A model generated the notes under the pieces. The model was not told where the DNA came from and searched no databases. It worked only from the letters and a program-made list of their open reading frames with translations. The position numbers were made by a program, and so were the translations under genes. A stretch of DNA of 64,000 nucleotides from Cliona cf. orientalis (lineage: Eukaryota > Porifera > Demospongiae > Clionaida > Clionaidae), in contig OZ005695.1 of NCBI GenBank assembly GCA_963930775.1, forward strand, positions 3,534,001 through 3,598,000, in the 5' to 3' direction. This document shows positions 23,725 through 43,100 of this stretch, one piece after another; within the stretch, counting starts at the first letter, position 1; each line of letters starts with the position of its first letter.

Positions 23725-24279
23725 AGGAAGAGAGAGAGGGAGAGAAAGAGGGAGGGGGGGAGACACCTTCTCAGCTTGGATGATATCAGCCGTCTGTTTT
23801 CTTGACATTCCCCTCAATACAGTATCATTGACAGACACCAGTTCATCTCCAGGGCAGAGTGAGCCATCTTCATAGGCTGGTGTTCGATGAAACACCTGAA
23901 GAAAGTCAATACACGTACATATTATACAAATGTATGACATTTTACATGTAACTTCACACAAATTATTTATCATAAATTTAGCTTAGTTACATGTACATAA
24001 TAATATTATTATAGGCCCATTAGAGGATATTATGATAAAACGCTCCCACGAGAACCTTCCCGACCCAAGACAGCCAGGTTAATAACGAGTAGTCTTTGTA
24101 TGTGACCATACTCAATTAAAAGTACACGCAATTACTTTTAAAAATTTGCACAAGGATGATGCACGCGCATCACAACATACCTGAACGACATAGAGTACGG
24201 GGCACATGGGGGCACCCCCTCCAATACTGATGCCAATCATGTTATTCTTCCCCTTCACCAGAGTCACTGAGCGAGACAT
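20273..24279 (-). CDS. PICK1: PICK1 orthologue (PDZ + BAR protein)
   Basis: Twelve coding exons on the minus strand: 24181-24279, 23767-23895, 23516-23576, 23104-23193, 22702-22755, 22568-22630, 22390-22477, 22170-22215, 21675-21734, 21433-21483, 21137-21281, 20273-20637. All junctions are GT-AG and phases agree, giving 416 aa, the usual PICK1 length. Residues 1-~90 form the PDZ domain with carboxylate-binding loop IGISIGGGAPMCP and GDELVSVND. Then comes KKVKHRLVEKMNESTADSLGLSRA, the start of the BAR (arfaptin-homology) domain, followed by VKEMDDEEYEAA and FEYRMFLRCR. The Gly/Pro/acidic tail varies from vertebrates. PICK1 binds C-termini of membrane proteins through PDZ and curved membrane through BAR, acting in trafficking. 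A 5' non-coding exon may end at 24561. It is divergent to the PH-START gene. Confidence 0.93.
20725..20895. mobile_element. MITE, AATACAACGCATG family (copy 1)
   Basis: Lies in the last PICK1 intron. It shares the ends aatacaatgcatgg and catgtgttgtatt (inverted) and the internal words ttttctggtaaaggtcgtc and ataaacgttatgag with the copy at 23244-23406. The outer ends have decayed. Confidence 0.65.
23244..23406. mobile_element. MITE, CCGTA ends, AATACAACGCATG family (copy 2)
   Basis: 163 bp in a PICK1 intron. Left end CCGTACTTAGTCTAATACAA and right end (reverse complement) CCGTAGTTAATTGAATACAA form the TIRs. TA flanks both sides (23242-23243, 23407-23408). No coding capacity. Confidence 0.8.
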
Positions 24280-24766
24280 CACCACACCTACACTAACAAA
24301 CAAACATGTTTTTCTGAGTTTCAGTAGTACATGTAGATATGAGGTTGTCAGAGCTACATGTATATGTAGTGGTAACCTCGAACCCAGGCTTACTTTCATG
24401 GAAGCATAGATAATAAAATTACAATGGAAGTGAGCCTGGTCCGAGGCTAAAAGTATGTAGTGGTACATGTATAGGATACTGGTCTGATTTTCAGGAGAAA
24501 TTCATGACTTCAATAGATAGTTTTATTTTAGAATTAGTGGGCAGATACATGTATACCAACCTTTCTGTGTCTCGAGGGAGCCAAGGTTCTGGAGTCGCAC
24601 ACGCAGGAAGCATTCAGCAGCTATGATTCTAATTAACGCCCACCATATTTAATGAATTTCCGCACAATAACTAGGTAGGCGTGGCTCAATTAACCCAAAG
24701 CTGATGAGCTAGCTAGCTACTCATGCTACGTAGCTACGAGGGTGGACCTGAAATCAGCTACTCATC
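24280..24766. promoter_or_regulatory. Shared intergenic region of PICK1 and PH-START gene
   Basis: The start codons of two divergent genes are 487 bp apart. A likely untranslated PICK1 exon with donor at 24561 (aaag|gttggt) lies within it, leaving roughly 140-200 bp as a candidate bidirectional promoter. I see no clear TATA box. Confidence 0.55.
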
Positions 24767-33053
<8,287 letters not shown>

Positions 33054-33424
33054 CAGTATGCACATCCAGTGACTGAAACTTTTTGTGTTTATGTATTAAT
33101 ATCTTTTTATGATACAAAGTTTATCTGTTTCGTGAAGTATAACTGTTACAATACATGTATGTAACTTTATACATGACTGTATGTATGTGGTCCACATTTG
33201 GAGCTGTGCTTCAAGATAATGTACATTATTAACATTTTGCTTTACATTAGTTTGTTGTGCACATTAATTCACATTCTTAATAATAATAATATTATTATAT
33301 TTATCACGAAAACAATGTTAATTATCTCTATAATTTGTGGCTGTTCCTAACTCCAAAACCTATTACATAATTCTGTGTAGCCAGTAATACTTGACCAAAC
33401 TATATATAGTTAAGCTATTTCAAT

Positions 33425-36400
33425 TTAGCTTGGTGCTGTAGGTTGATTTTGTTCTCCCTGTTGGTCTCCAGCAGCTGCAGGCTCTGAAGCTCCAGCAGTA
33501 GCCGGCTGGCCACCGCTGTAGTCTCGCTCAGGGATGGTGGGGGGAATCCCCACAGATCTAGTCGGCATAGGACTGTTACGCTGACCCCTATTATAGTATA
33601 AAAATTAATTAATTATACATAAAATCATCTTCCATCCTCATCCATAATATTATAGGCTTTATTATACTTATCTCTCAGCTTTGAAAGGTTGGAGATGAGC
33701 TTGAGGCTACTAGTATAATGACTGACCTTGGTTGTGGTGGTGGCCATATCTGGTCCACAAACTGCACAGGAAACCATCCGGATCTGCACAGGAGTTAATA
33801 TAATAATCATTATGAAACTGATAAACTGTAGCTATTCAGACTGACTTTCCGGTGGTGATGTTTTCTCCAAACTGCCATCCTTCTTGAGGGTCGTCAATGG
33901 CATCAATCAGGTCACCCTATGTTAGTAGAGCGACACCATGCATTCATGGATGATGCTCCACAAGTTAATTTTTGTACATTGAATGCGATAAAATATACTA
34001 ACTGAGGTGAACTCCAGTTGACCTTGAGCAGAAGTGGCGTGGGGGTACAAAGCCTTCACTCGGCAGCTGCGTGTGTAAAATCAATTATTTGTAGTTTGAG
34101 TGCTGTATAAGAATTAATGTACCTTGGTCGTCGAGTTCTTTGTGCTGGTTGTGTTTGAGTTGGTGGTGCTGTATGCGTAGGTAATCATTGAGCATTCAAT
34201 TTTACCAATGTATAATATTATAGTCAGACCTTAGTGACCACACTGTAAAAACAAGTGGATCATATTAAACTAATGTGGGTTAGCTACTTCAGTTGCACAC
34301 ACTATACCTCCATATCATAGTTCTCATAATACTACTAAACTATGTCAAAGCCAATTTGTGAGTAACAAACAGGCATAGTTGCACGTACACTTGTCCCAGG
34401 AGTATTATCAAATTCATGTAATACGTAACTGTGGCAAGTTTGAGATAGTATCTATAATTAACTGGATTACAAGAGCTATGATAGGAATTAATGTACCAGT
34501 GCAACTGAAGCAACCCACATTAGATTAGTGTAATCCATTAATTTTGTTTTTGCTGTGCATTGTTACAGTAACAGCTATCATGTAATTTTATAAGCTTAAG
34601 ATTTCACATACGTGTTATAGGTTGTCCCATTCCTGATCCAGTGAAGGTTGGCTCATTCTGGTTCATCGGTGCTGGAAAAGCACGAGAGGAGCGAGGATCC
34701 TGCATGCATCAGTGCAACATAATGGGTATTATCTTTGTTTCAATTCATGTTCCGGCCAATCAGCTAATAGATAACATTATAATAGTCTTCCCGGCCCTGG
34801 CCCCATAGCAACCCGAGTATTAACCCTTCAGCTTTAAAAGTGATGGTCAATCTTTAATACAGGTACACCTGTACATGTGTTAAAGACTTCTCAATCTGAA
34901 ATTAAATCTCCCAAAACATTACGGTAGCTATCTCTTGTCTTCTAACGATCACTCTATAGTATACATATCAGCTTCAATGATTACTAGACTTACTGTAAGG
35001 AGAATCATACTCTCTGGAGGAAGTTCATTTGGAGAGGAGCAGAGGGTGGACCAGGTCACAACTTGAGATGACAATACTTGATGAGACTGCATGAATAATG
35101 GAAAAAGTATGTATTCACTTGACAATGTAGAAAATTTTATTATGCTGAATACAAATGTGATAACTTACTGTTGAATTGTAAGCAATTTGGTTGTGTATCA
35201 CAGAACAGAAGTGATCTACGACAAAGCAGTAGAGCTTCCTTTCCTCAATAAGCGCCTAAATACACGGCATAAGGAACGATAATACTGGGTATAGCTACTT
35301 TTTACGTAAGAGTACTATGTATGTAGCTAGTCTACCTTTCTGAGTCCTTCCGTGCAAGTTGAATGAAGCTCTTCCGTTGAATCGGTAAGAACTTGCTGTA
35401 GCTGTCCATGTATTAATGGTGGCCATTGTTAGTATAAATGGTAGTGAACAGGTGGAGCTATAGCTAACGCTTACCTGGGTAAACTTTTCCACATGTTCTC
35501 GAGTGGGATTCTTTTTCTTTTGAATGCTACTTACTTTGCTACTTGTCTTTTCAACTGCCTATAATTGTATAAGAGCACATGCAGTCATATTAGTTGATAG
35601 CTACTATAGAGAGTTTTATTCCTCAATCCCCCAACACCACCGCCCCCCCCCCCCCCCCCCCCCCCACCCCCAGAAAGGGGGATAAGAGAGCTTGAGTCTG
35701 GCCAGCCTGACTACATAAACTCAGTTCTCCAACTCACCTCTTTTCTTTTTGACTGCTCCTGTTTGTAGGCTTTATGGGCAGTCTGTACGAATGAAATAGT
35801 ACGAACAGATTGAAGACACAAATTCAAATCATCCATGTGGTCATGATTAACTCACACTGGCATTTTTAGCCTCTGTATTCAGTTTCATTTCCAATGGAAC
35901 TATGAAATCTGTGTTCAGTGACTCAATCTAAGGATAATAAACTGGTTAATTTTCTACATAATAATATTATATGCAGTCAATATTAAATTATATATCCTGA
36001 TTCACCCTTGTATCCTAGGTAACAGGGGTGTTATAACTAAAATATTGACCTCCCCCAGGCAATTATAATCCCCTGTGAACACCATAGTGCACTGCACTAA
36101 AAATATGCCAGCCAATGACTTCTACCAGATAAATGCAACCACTAAGAAACTGACCAATCAGGATATATATCAGATGTCGCATGGTAGGCACGTGTATTAT
36201 GGATTATAAAGCCCCTCCCCCTCGGGCTGCGCCCTCGGGGTCATGGGCTTTATAATCCATAATACACTCCCTACCATGCAATATCTATTAATTAATATCT
36301 CAGACGTTACTAAAAGTGCTGATTGGTGTATTCTAAGTAGCTATCTCACCCAGTCAGCTTGATGGCTAGCGATATCCTTGTGTCCTTCAGCCATCTCTAC

Positions 36401-36965
36401 CATGCTATCTCCCAGTTTGCGCACGGCCCCTGGTAGATTGGCTGCCTTGGCTCCAATGGAATCCAACTGAAAATAAAACTGCCCCGCTGCTTGAACTACA
36501 CCTGTCAGATAAAAAAGTTAATGTGAAGTATACCAGTATTATTTAAATTGGCTACAATACATTAACTCTAGCTATTTATACTGTAATTCAAAATGATCAT
36601 GAACATCTATCATTATCTGACTGCTCATACACTCTGCTTTTGTGCTGCCTAATAGGTTGATCACTGCTTGATCACCGATTTCCTACTGTACATATTCATC
36701 CCGTATGCTATCATGGTCAATCTCCAATAGTTAAAACTATAATATGAACCTGTGGCATGAGATAGAAGTTTACTTACCTTCCATTGCTCGTTGGTAGACC
36801 TTAGCAGCAGCTACTAAGCTTTTCAGGTCAACAATCAGCTCCTCTGTGTTCTGAAATTGAAAGAAGGTTTGAGCTACAAATTCAATAGCATCGTTCCTTT
36901 CTTTAATATACCTTGTAGGTGGTGTCGGCCAGGCGGTGTAGCTGATCAGAGTGACTGGTGTCCAT
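33425..36965 (-). CDS. I-BAR (IMD) and SH3 protein, IRSp53/BAIAP2-like
   Basis: Fifteen exons on the minus strand: 36912-36965, 36778-36850, 36350-36501, 35856-35927, 35738-35782, 35475-35558, 35336-35395, 35169-35255, 34994-35086, 34612-34699, 34123-34168, 34003-34066, 33846-33916, 33727-33783, 33425-33587. Phases agree, total 402 aa. Residues ~1-235 are helical and match an I-BAR/IMD domain: GQFYFQLDSIGAKA, MVEMAEGHKDIA, PLEMKLNTEAKNAS, ALIEERKLYCFVVDHFCSVI. After a Pro/Thr linker, an SH3 domain (~287-345) shows ALYPHA, DLIDAIDD, GWQFGENITTGKSGWFP. The tail is Pro/Gln-rich. I-BAR proteins bend membrane outward and couple Rac/Cdc42 to actin in filopodia. It is divergent to eIF3B. Confidence 0.9.
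36178..36280. repeat. Long hairpin in I-BAR gene intron
   Basis: Left arm gtgtattatggattataaag (from 36192) pairs perfectly with ctttataatccataatacac (to 36267), and GCATGGTAG/CTACCATGC extends it outward. The G+C-rich centre (ccccctcgggctgcgccctcgggg) is itself palindromic. It lies in the intron between exons 36350-36501 and 35856-35927. Likely a foldback MITE. Confidence 0.8.
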
Positions 36966-37125
36966 TTTGAAACTCACTTTGTGCAGATGTACCACGCCCT
37001 CCTAAAGATCTTGCAGCGAACGAGCCCCACCTCCTTTTTCTGCATCGGCCGCCCACGCATACGTCACTACTGCGCATGCGCATTCACCATCCCGAGCACA
37101 TGGTTTAGCCACAAGTTGGAGCAAG
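36966..37125. promoter_or_regulatory. Bidirectional promoter, I-BAR gene / eIF3B
   Basis: Only 160 bp separate the two divergent start codons. The interval contains tgcgcatgcgca (about 37072-37083), a palindrome resembling an NRF-1-type site, and is richer in CpG than its flanks. No TATA box is evident. Function is inferred from position. Confidence 0.6.
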
Positions 37126-40100
37126 ATGTCTGACAAAGAGGAAGATAAGAAGCAATTGGATCCAGAGGAAGAAGAAGAAGAAGAAGAAGAAGAAGAAGAG
37201 GAGGAGGAGGAAGAGGAGAGCGAAGAAGAAGATGAAGAGGGAGACACAGACTCAGAGTTTGATGATCCTCCCGGCTACGTGGACGACATCACTGATGAAG
37301 GTGGGAAAGTTAAATTATGTGTGGCATACACACACGTAGACTGTAGTTTAAAGGGTTTTGGCATAGTACATACACTTAAATGTAAGGCAGCTCAGTGGTC
37401 AAGCTTTGAATATAGTTTGGACTGGTGATGCATATATAAGTATACATGTAAAGTTTTATGTGGAAGGGTGTGGTCACAAGTTTGAAGGTAACGCAGATCA
37501 CTACTATACCTGCTGTACTGACACCCGTAACCACGCATTTTGATCCCACTTACCTCCGTATACTATAAAAAATGGGTATTCACCTCAGTAAACTATATAT
37601 CAATCAAGAAATCGACAATTTCTGGCCTAAGTCGAGCCATCATCAAGGGAGTTTTTCCAGTGGGAACGAAGTGATCAAGGCCCAAAATGTAGGCCCAATC
37701 AAATTTTAATCCCAGTCGCTGGTATCAGTACAGCAGATATAGTAGTGACCACCCCTTTCGCAAGCACCATAGTATTGACACAGGGCCAATTTAATACAAG
37801 TACATGGTTATAGTTGATAACTGTGGGTGTTTATCTGATTCTCGATACTGTTTGTGAAATTCGAATATCGTGTAGAGCTGTTGGCAGATCTGTTGAGGGA
37901 GAAGCCTGTGGAGGAGACGAGCTATGACTCCATCATAGTAGTCGATAATGCCCCTAAGGTTGGCGCTGATCGCATGGGAAAGCTCAAGTCGGTCCTCAAC
38001 AAGGTGTTTGGGAGGTTTGGGCAGATCGTCTCACAAGAGTACCCTGTTGATGAAGAAGGAGTCTTCAAAGGGTGTGTGCTTGCCTCTCTCTCTCTCTCCG
38101 TCTCCATCTCTCTCACATACACCCTCTTTTCCCCCTTCCCTCCCCACTCCCCCCCCCCTCTCTCTCTCTGTCCCCTCTCTCTTACCCTCCCTCCGTTCCT
38201 CCCGCCATGCACAGTGTATAGTGAGTGTGATATTTCACTTTTGCTATATAAATGTAGGTATTTCTTCATTGAGTTTGCTACCCCTGAGCAGGCTGCTAAT
38301 GCTGTCAAGACTGGTAATGGCTACAGGCTCGACAAGTCCCACGTCTTCGCTGTCAACTTCTTTAGTGACTTCGAAAAGTAAGATTAACTTTTGTGGACAT
38401 GGATACTGCATATGTACAAGTACATGTGTATACCATATAACTTTTAGAAAACAAAATCTAGCAGCCAAAATTAATTATGAGTCCATAATTGTGATGGTGA
38501 CCCTGTACCGTATTATGGTATGCATGTGTTCATTATTGTGAGCATATCGCATAAGAAAAACTCGTAAAACTTCTGTGTACACAAAGAATATTGAGTTATA
38601 CCATAATTAGAACGTATGGAAAAAACACAAGCTTTTCTGGTAAAGGTTGTAAATCGCTCAATGCATATAATATTATATACACATTATTAAAATGCATGTG
38701 TGGCTAATTTCTGGATCATCTGTTGTAACTACAGTACCGTAGTGCTAGAAATTTTTGCGTGTATAAAACATTGTGATTCTTTAAATTTTCAGTATTTTCT
38801 TAGCAATGCGAATTTTAATAATGCGAGTTTCTCCTGAGTCCAGGTAACATGCTAGCATCACTGACAACGGTGACATGCACATGAAGCTTTCAGCCTGCCT
38901 TGCCAGTCTAGTGCTCCTAAGTTCTGCATAGACATTATGATTTTCAGAATCTAAAGTCATCTGACTCACCGGTAAACTATTCTTCCTGTTCAGATCCAGT
39001 AAAGTACACTCACCTTGAAGTTGTGTTGAATGCTCTTGCATACTAACGTCGACGGGCACCAATTGGAATAAAATGCGTTGTTGAAATCATTGCGATATTA
39101 AATAATGCGATCACTCAGCAACTCGCATTTTTCGCATTAATTAATAGCACGCATTTATTTCTAGCACTACGGTAATATAGAGCAGGGTACACTGGGAGTT
39201 TGACGAGTTATTCTCTCCTTGCAGGTATTCCAATCTTCCTGCCAAATGGGAGCCTCCAAAGAAGCAGGAATTCAAGGAATTTGTAAGTAACGTGTGTACA
39301 ATGGACTTGGGGTACTTGACCATTTACATGTGTACTTCAGCAAAGGTGCAGAATTTCAGAATAGCACACAAAGTAGTGTACAATCCATATTATCATATTC
39401 ATCTAGCATTTCAGGGAGTTTATCTGTAGGTTTTATTATTACTCTTTTAGCGGGGGGGGGGGGGGGGGGGTGGGGATGCGGGGGCAGAGGTTGGTTATTG
39501 TGATATAGCCTTGTTCCCAGGCCACTCCCAGTTTTTATGGACTGGAGAGCCTGGGGACAAGGCTAATAATTGTGATGTCCCCCATCCAGGGCAACCTCCG
39601 TTCTTGGCTGCTGGAAGAGAACTGTTTTGACCAATGTGCCGTCATCTACAACCAGGGAATAGTGGTAGCCATAGGCGAGAGCACACCACAGGAGCTCAGA
39701 ATTGTCACCGAGAGAGATGTAAGTGATTTACCGCATAAGAGTACATTAATGAATGCGCTCTTGTGACACTTTACATGTACTGAGATTCATATTTGGCCAA
39801 TAATTGGATAGTTTTAATAACTTTTCAATTGCATAATTGCATGTGCATGCACCTATAAGGCTATGCATTAAATTTTAGGTCACCAATAACTTACATGTAC
39901 ATGTAGTTTTGACTGGGAGCCATTTCACCAAATTTAATGTTCGCCAGTATGTAGCTGCAGGAATGTTATTGGTAATGGTCATTAAGATGGTAAGGGTCGT
40001 CATATGGTATAGGGTCGCCATGCGTATGCATATACATTTTCTCTCTCTCTCACACACACACACACATTATGTACGGTAGCGTTGGACTGAGACTTACCTG

Positions 40101-43100
40101 AGATGGTCTCCTCAAGGCTCTTACCTTGCCACTTTGCACAAGCCAGGAGTGGCACTCTGGGGAGGACCCAAGTTTGAGAGGACGGGGCGATTCGAGCACT
40201 CTGGGGTCCAGCTTATCGACTTCTCTCCTTGTGAAAGGTAACAGGGGATGAGGGAGAAGGAGTGGGGGGGGGGGGGGCAATCTCCCCCTTGCTGGATGTT
40301 TGACCCCCTGTGGTTCTTAGTGTAGCTTTGTCATACACCAGAGAAGCCATTTTGCCCAAAGAAAGAAGTCTTTGTCATTGGGTGTATAGCCTGACCATTA
40401 AGGTTGCTTCTTGTGCCCCACTGTTATTGTATGCTCTGATGGTTCTTTTCCTTCTGCAGGTACTTGGTTACCTTTAGCAATGTTGTGGATGACCCCAATG
40501 ACCCCCAGAACATCATAGTGTGGGATATTCGCACTGGTGCTCGTAAGAGGACCTTCACTAGGGGCGCCGCAGAGGACTGGCCCATTCTCAAGTAGGCAAT
40601 CGGATTCCAAATTCTAGTGATGTCATTGTGATGTAATCTGTTTGCATGCAGGTGGAGTCATGATGGAAAGTATTTTGCTAGGATGTCTGAAAACTTGCTT
40701 AGTGTCTATGAAGTTCCTGTAAGTCAATCTTAGAGTGTGCACAGAAAAATTATTATACTAAGTTTATTGTACTGTAAAGTGTAAGTATTTCGTGTCAAAA
40801 ATATTTCGTGCGGTGAATTTTGTGTTAAATAATTTCAGATCTAGGCACAATTACGTTAATAATGTGCATGATTCGTGCATTTAATTTTTGCATTGCTATA
40901 ATTTCTTTACTATGCACTATATGTGATAAAATTCATTATCCCCTTACAGTCTTTCGGTCTCCTCGACAAGAAGTCCCTGGTCATAAAGGGAATAAGGTAC
41001 TGAAACAGTGTTTGCATGTGCTTTATCATCCCACATACATATAGGAGGAAGGGATTAAATTACACGTCTAATCATTTGCTAGAGTTAAAGTACTTGTACA
41101 TGCGTGTATGACTACTAGTCCAGTGTTCTCCCCAAAAATATTCAAGGCTTGATAGAAGGGCACAGTGTGGGTGGAGCCTGTAGCCACAACAAAGCTTTAG
41201 GGTTACCCCATTCTCCACACCAACAGGAGTTGTACGTGTACTGAAGGCTTGTTGGGCCGACATGCCTTACGTATGCTAGGGAGAACACTGTTACAGTAGT
41301 CTTATTCAAGAGGGAACAAAACAGCTTAGGTCAAAATTAATACTACCCCTCAGCTGTCCCACCCCCTCCTGAAATAGATTCTGGTTACTGTACATGTACA
41401 TTTATTAAGTGTGTTCCTCTTTATTCAGAGATTTTCTGTGGTGCCCGTCTGAGCATTTGATAGCCTACTGGATACCAGAACAGGGTCAGATCCCCGCCAA
41501 GATTATCGTCGTGGAAATACCTTCTCGCAAGGAACTTAGCACCAAGAACAGGCATCTGGTGTCAGACGTAAGAAGAGGAAAAACATTATAGAACTAGAGT
41601 GAGAGAGAGAGAGACAGAGAGAGATGGGGGAGGGGGGAGAGGGAGAGAGAGGACGCAAGAGAGAGAGAGAGTGGGAGAGAGAGTGAGTGTGTGTGTGTGT
41701 TATGTAATTCTTTTCCTCTGCAGTGTAAGCTCCACTGGCACAAGAAGGGTGACTATCTGTGTGCAAGGGTTGACAGGTACACCAACAAGAGTAGGAAGGT
41801 AACTCAAACAGTGTACCTTTATACTTGTGTGGTGTGGATGGGGCTCGATGGAAAAAAGTATCATTCGTTTTTGTCTCTCCCTCTAGCAACTCTGCTACAG
41901 CTTTGACATCTTTCACATGAGGGAGTCGCTCATTCCTGTCGACACCATTGAGATCAAAGGTCAGTCACTAATTAGCATTCCAAGTATAATTATATGTGTG
42001 CATACAATGTAAGTTTTATGTATGCATGGTTACATTAAAACGTTGTGTCTGTTTTGCAGAGCCGGTTGTGTCCTTTGCTCTCGAGCCGACAGGTTCAAAG
42101 TTCATTGTGATCCACGGGGAACCCCCTACCCGCATCATGGCCTCTTTCTACAACATCAACGACAAGGGAAACAAAGTCACACTGCTCAGTAAGTCATGTA
42201 TAGTTAAACCACTTTTTTTTGGGGGGGGGGGGGGAGGGAGGGGAGGGGCTGGGGATGGATATTGGAGACTTATCCATAATGTGCTTTAGTATTTAGGAAT
42301 AACACACAAATTTGAAAAAGTGTACACTTAGGGAGATTTAGCTTAGTTTTCTGTGTGTGTTTTATCTTGATCGATGTATACAATATATGTCTGTATAATG
42401 CTGATGATAGGAAGTTATAGCTATAATAGTGAAAGATTTGCAGTTTTACTCTTTCCTTGTTACATCATTTGTAAAAGTGCATTCATAGTGAAGCATTATC
42501 GTGCATACTCTCTGTGTTCAAAGAACCGTTGTAAGCGCATAAGCCTCGTAGCATAAAGCTAGGTTAATTAACCTTGGAAAATTCACAAGAATAGGAAAAG
42601 CCCACAATTTGCAAACAAGCAATCACCAACATCTGTCCTATAGTAATCATTACTAACTACATTATAATAATGGTGTACTTATAACATTGTACTGAAATTA
42701 ATATTGTCAATACTTGTAAATATACCTGTAAGGAAGTGATAAATATGCAATATAAATAAACGTGTGTGCTATGCACAATAAATATATATTCTATAAATAA
42801 CTTTTCCACTAAGTTGCCATAAATAGTCACTTGTGATGAGATCTAAAATACCTGGCTAATTTTATCTAGCATGCTCAGTAGTTCTTCGCATTCGGACTTA
42901 TATGGGAATGTGGTACACTCCCTTAGTGCTGTTTTCAAAACCGTGACATCAAGCTCGGACGCTGTAGCATGAACACGATAAGCCTTCAGAAACTCGATGC
43001 AACGATAGTGGTGCTCTGTCCACCCAATTCTCGTCTGAAGCTCCTCCCATCTTCTCTTGGCCTCTTCGCACTTTTCATCGTCTTGGAGAGGCTGGGTGAA

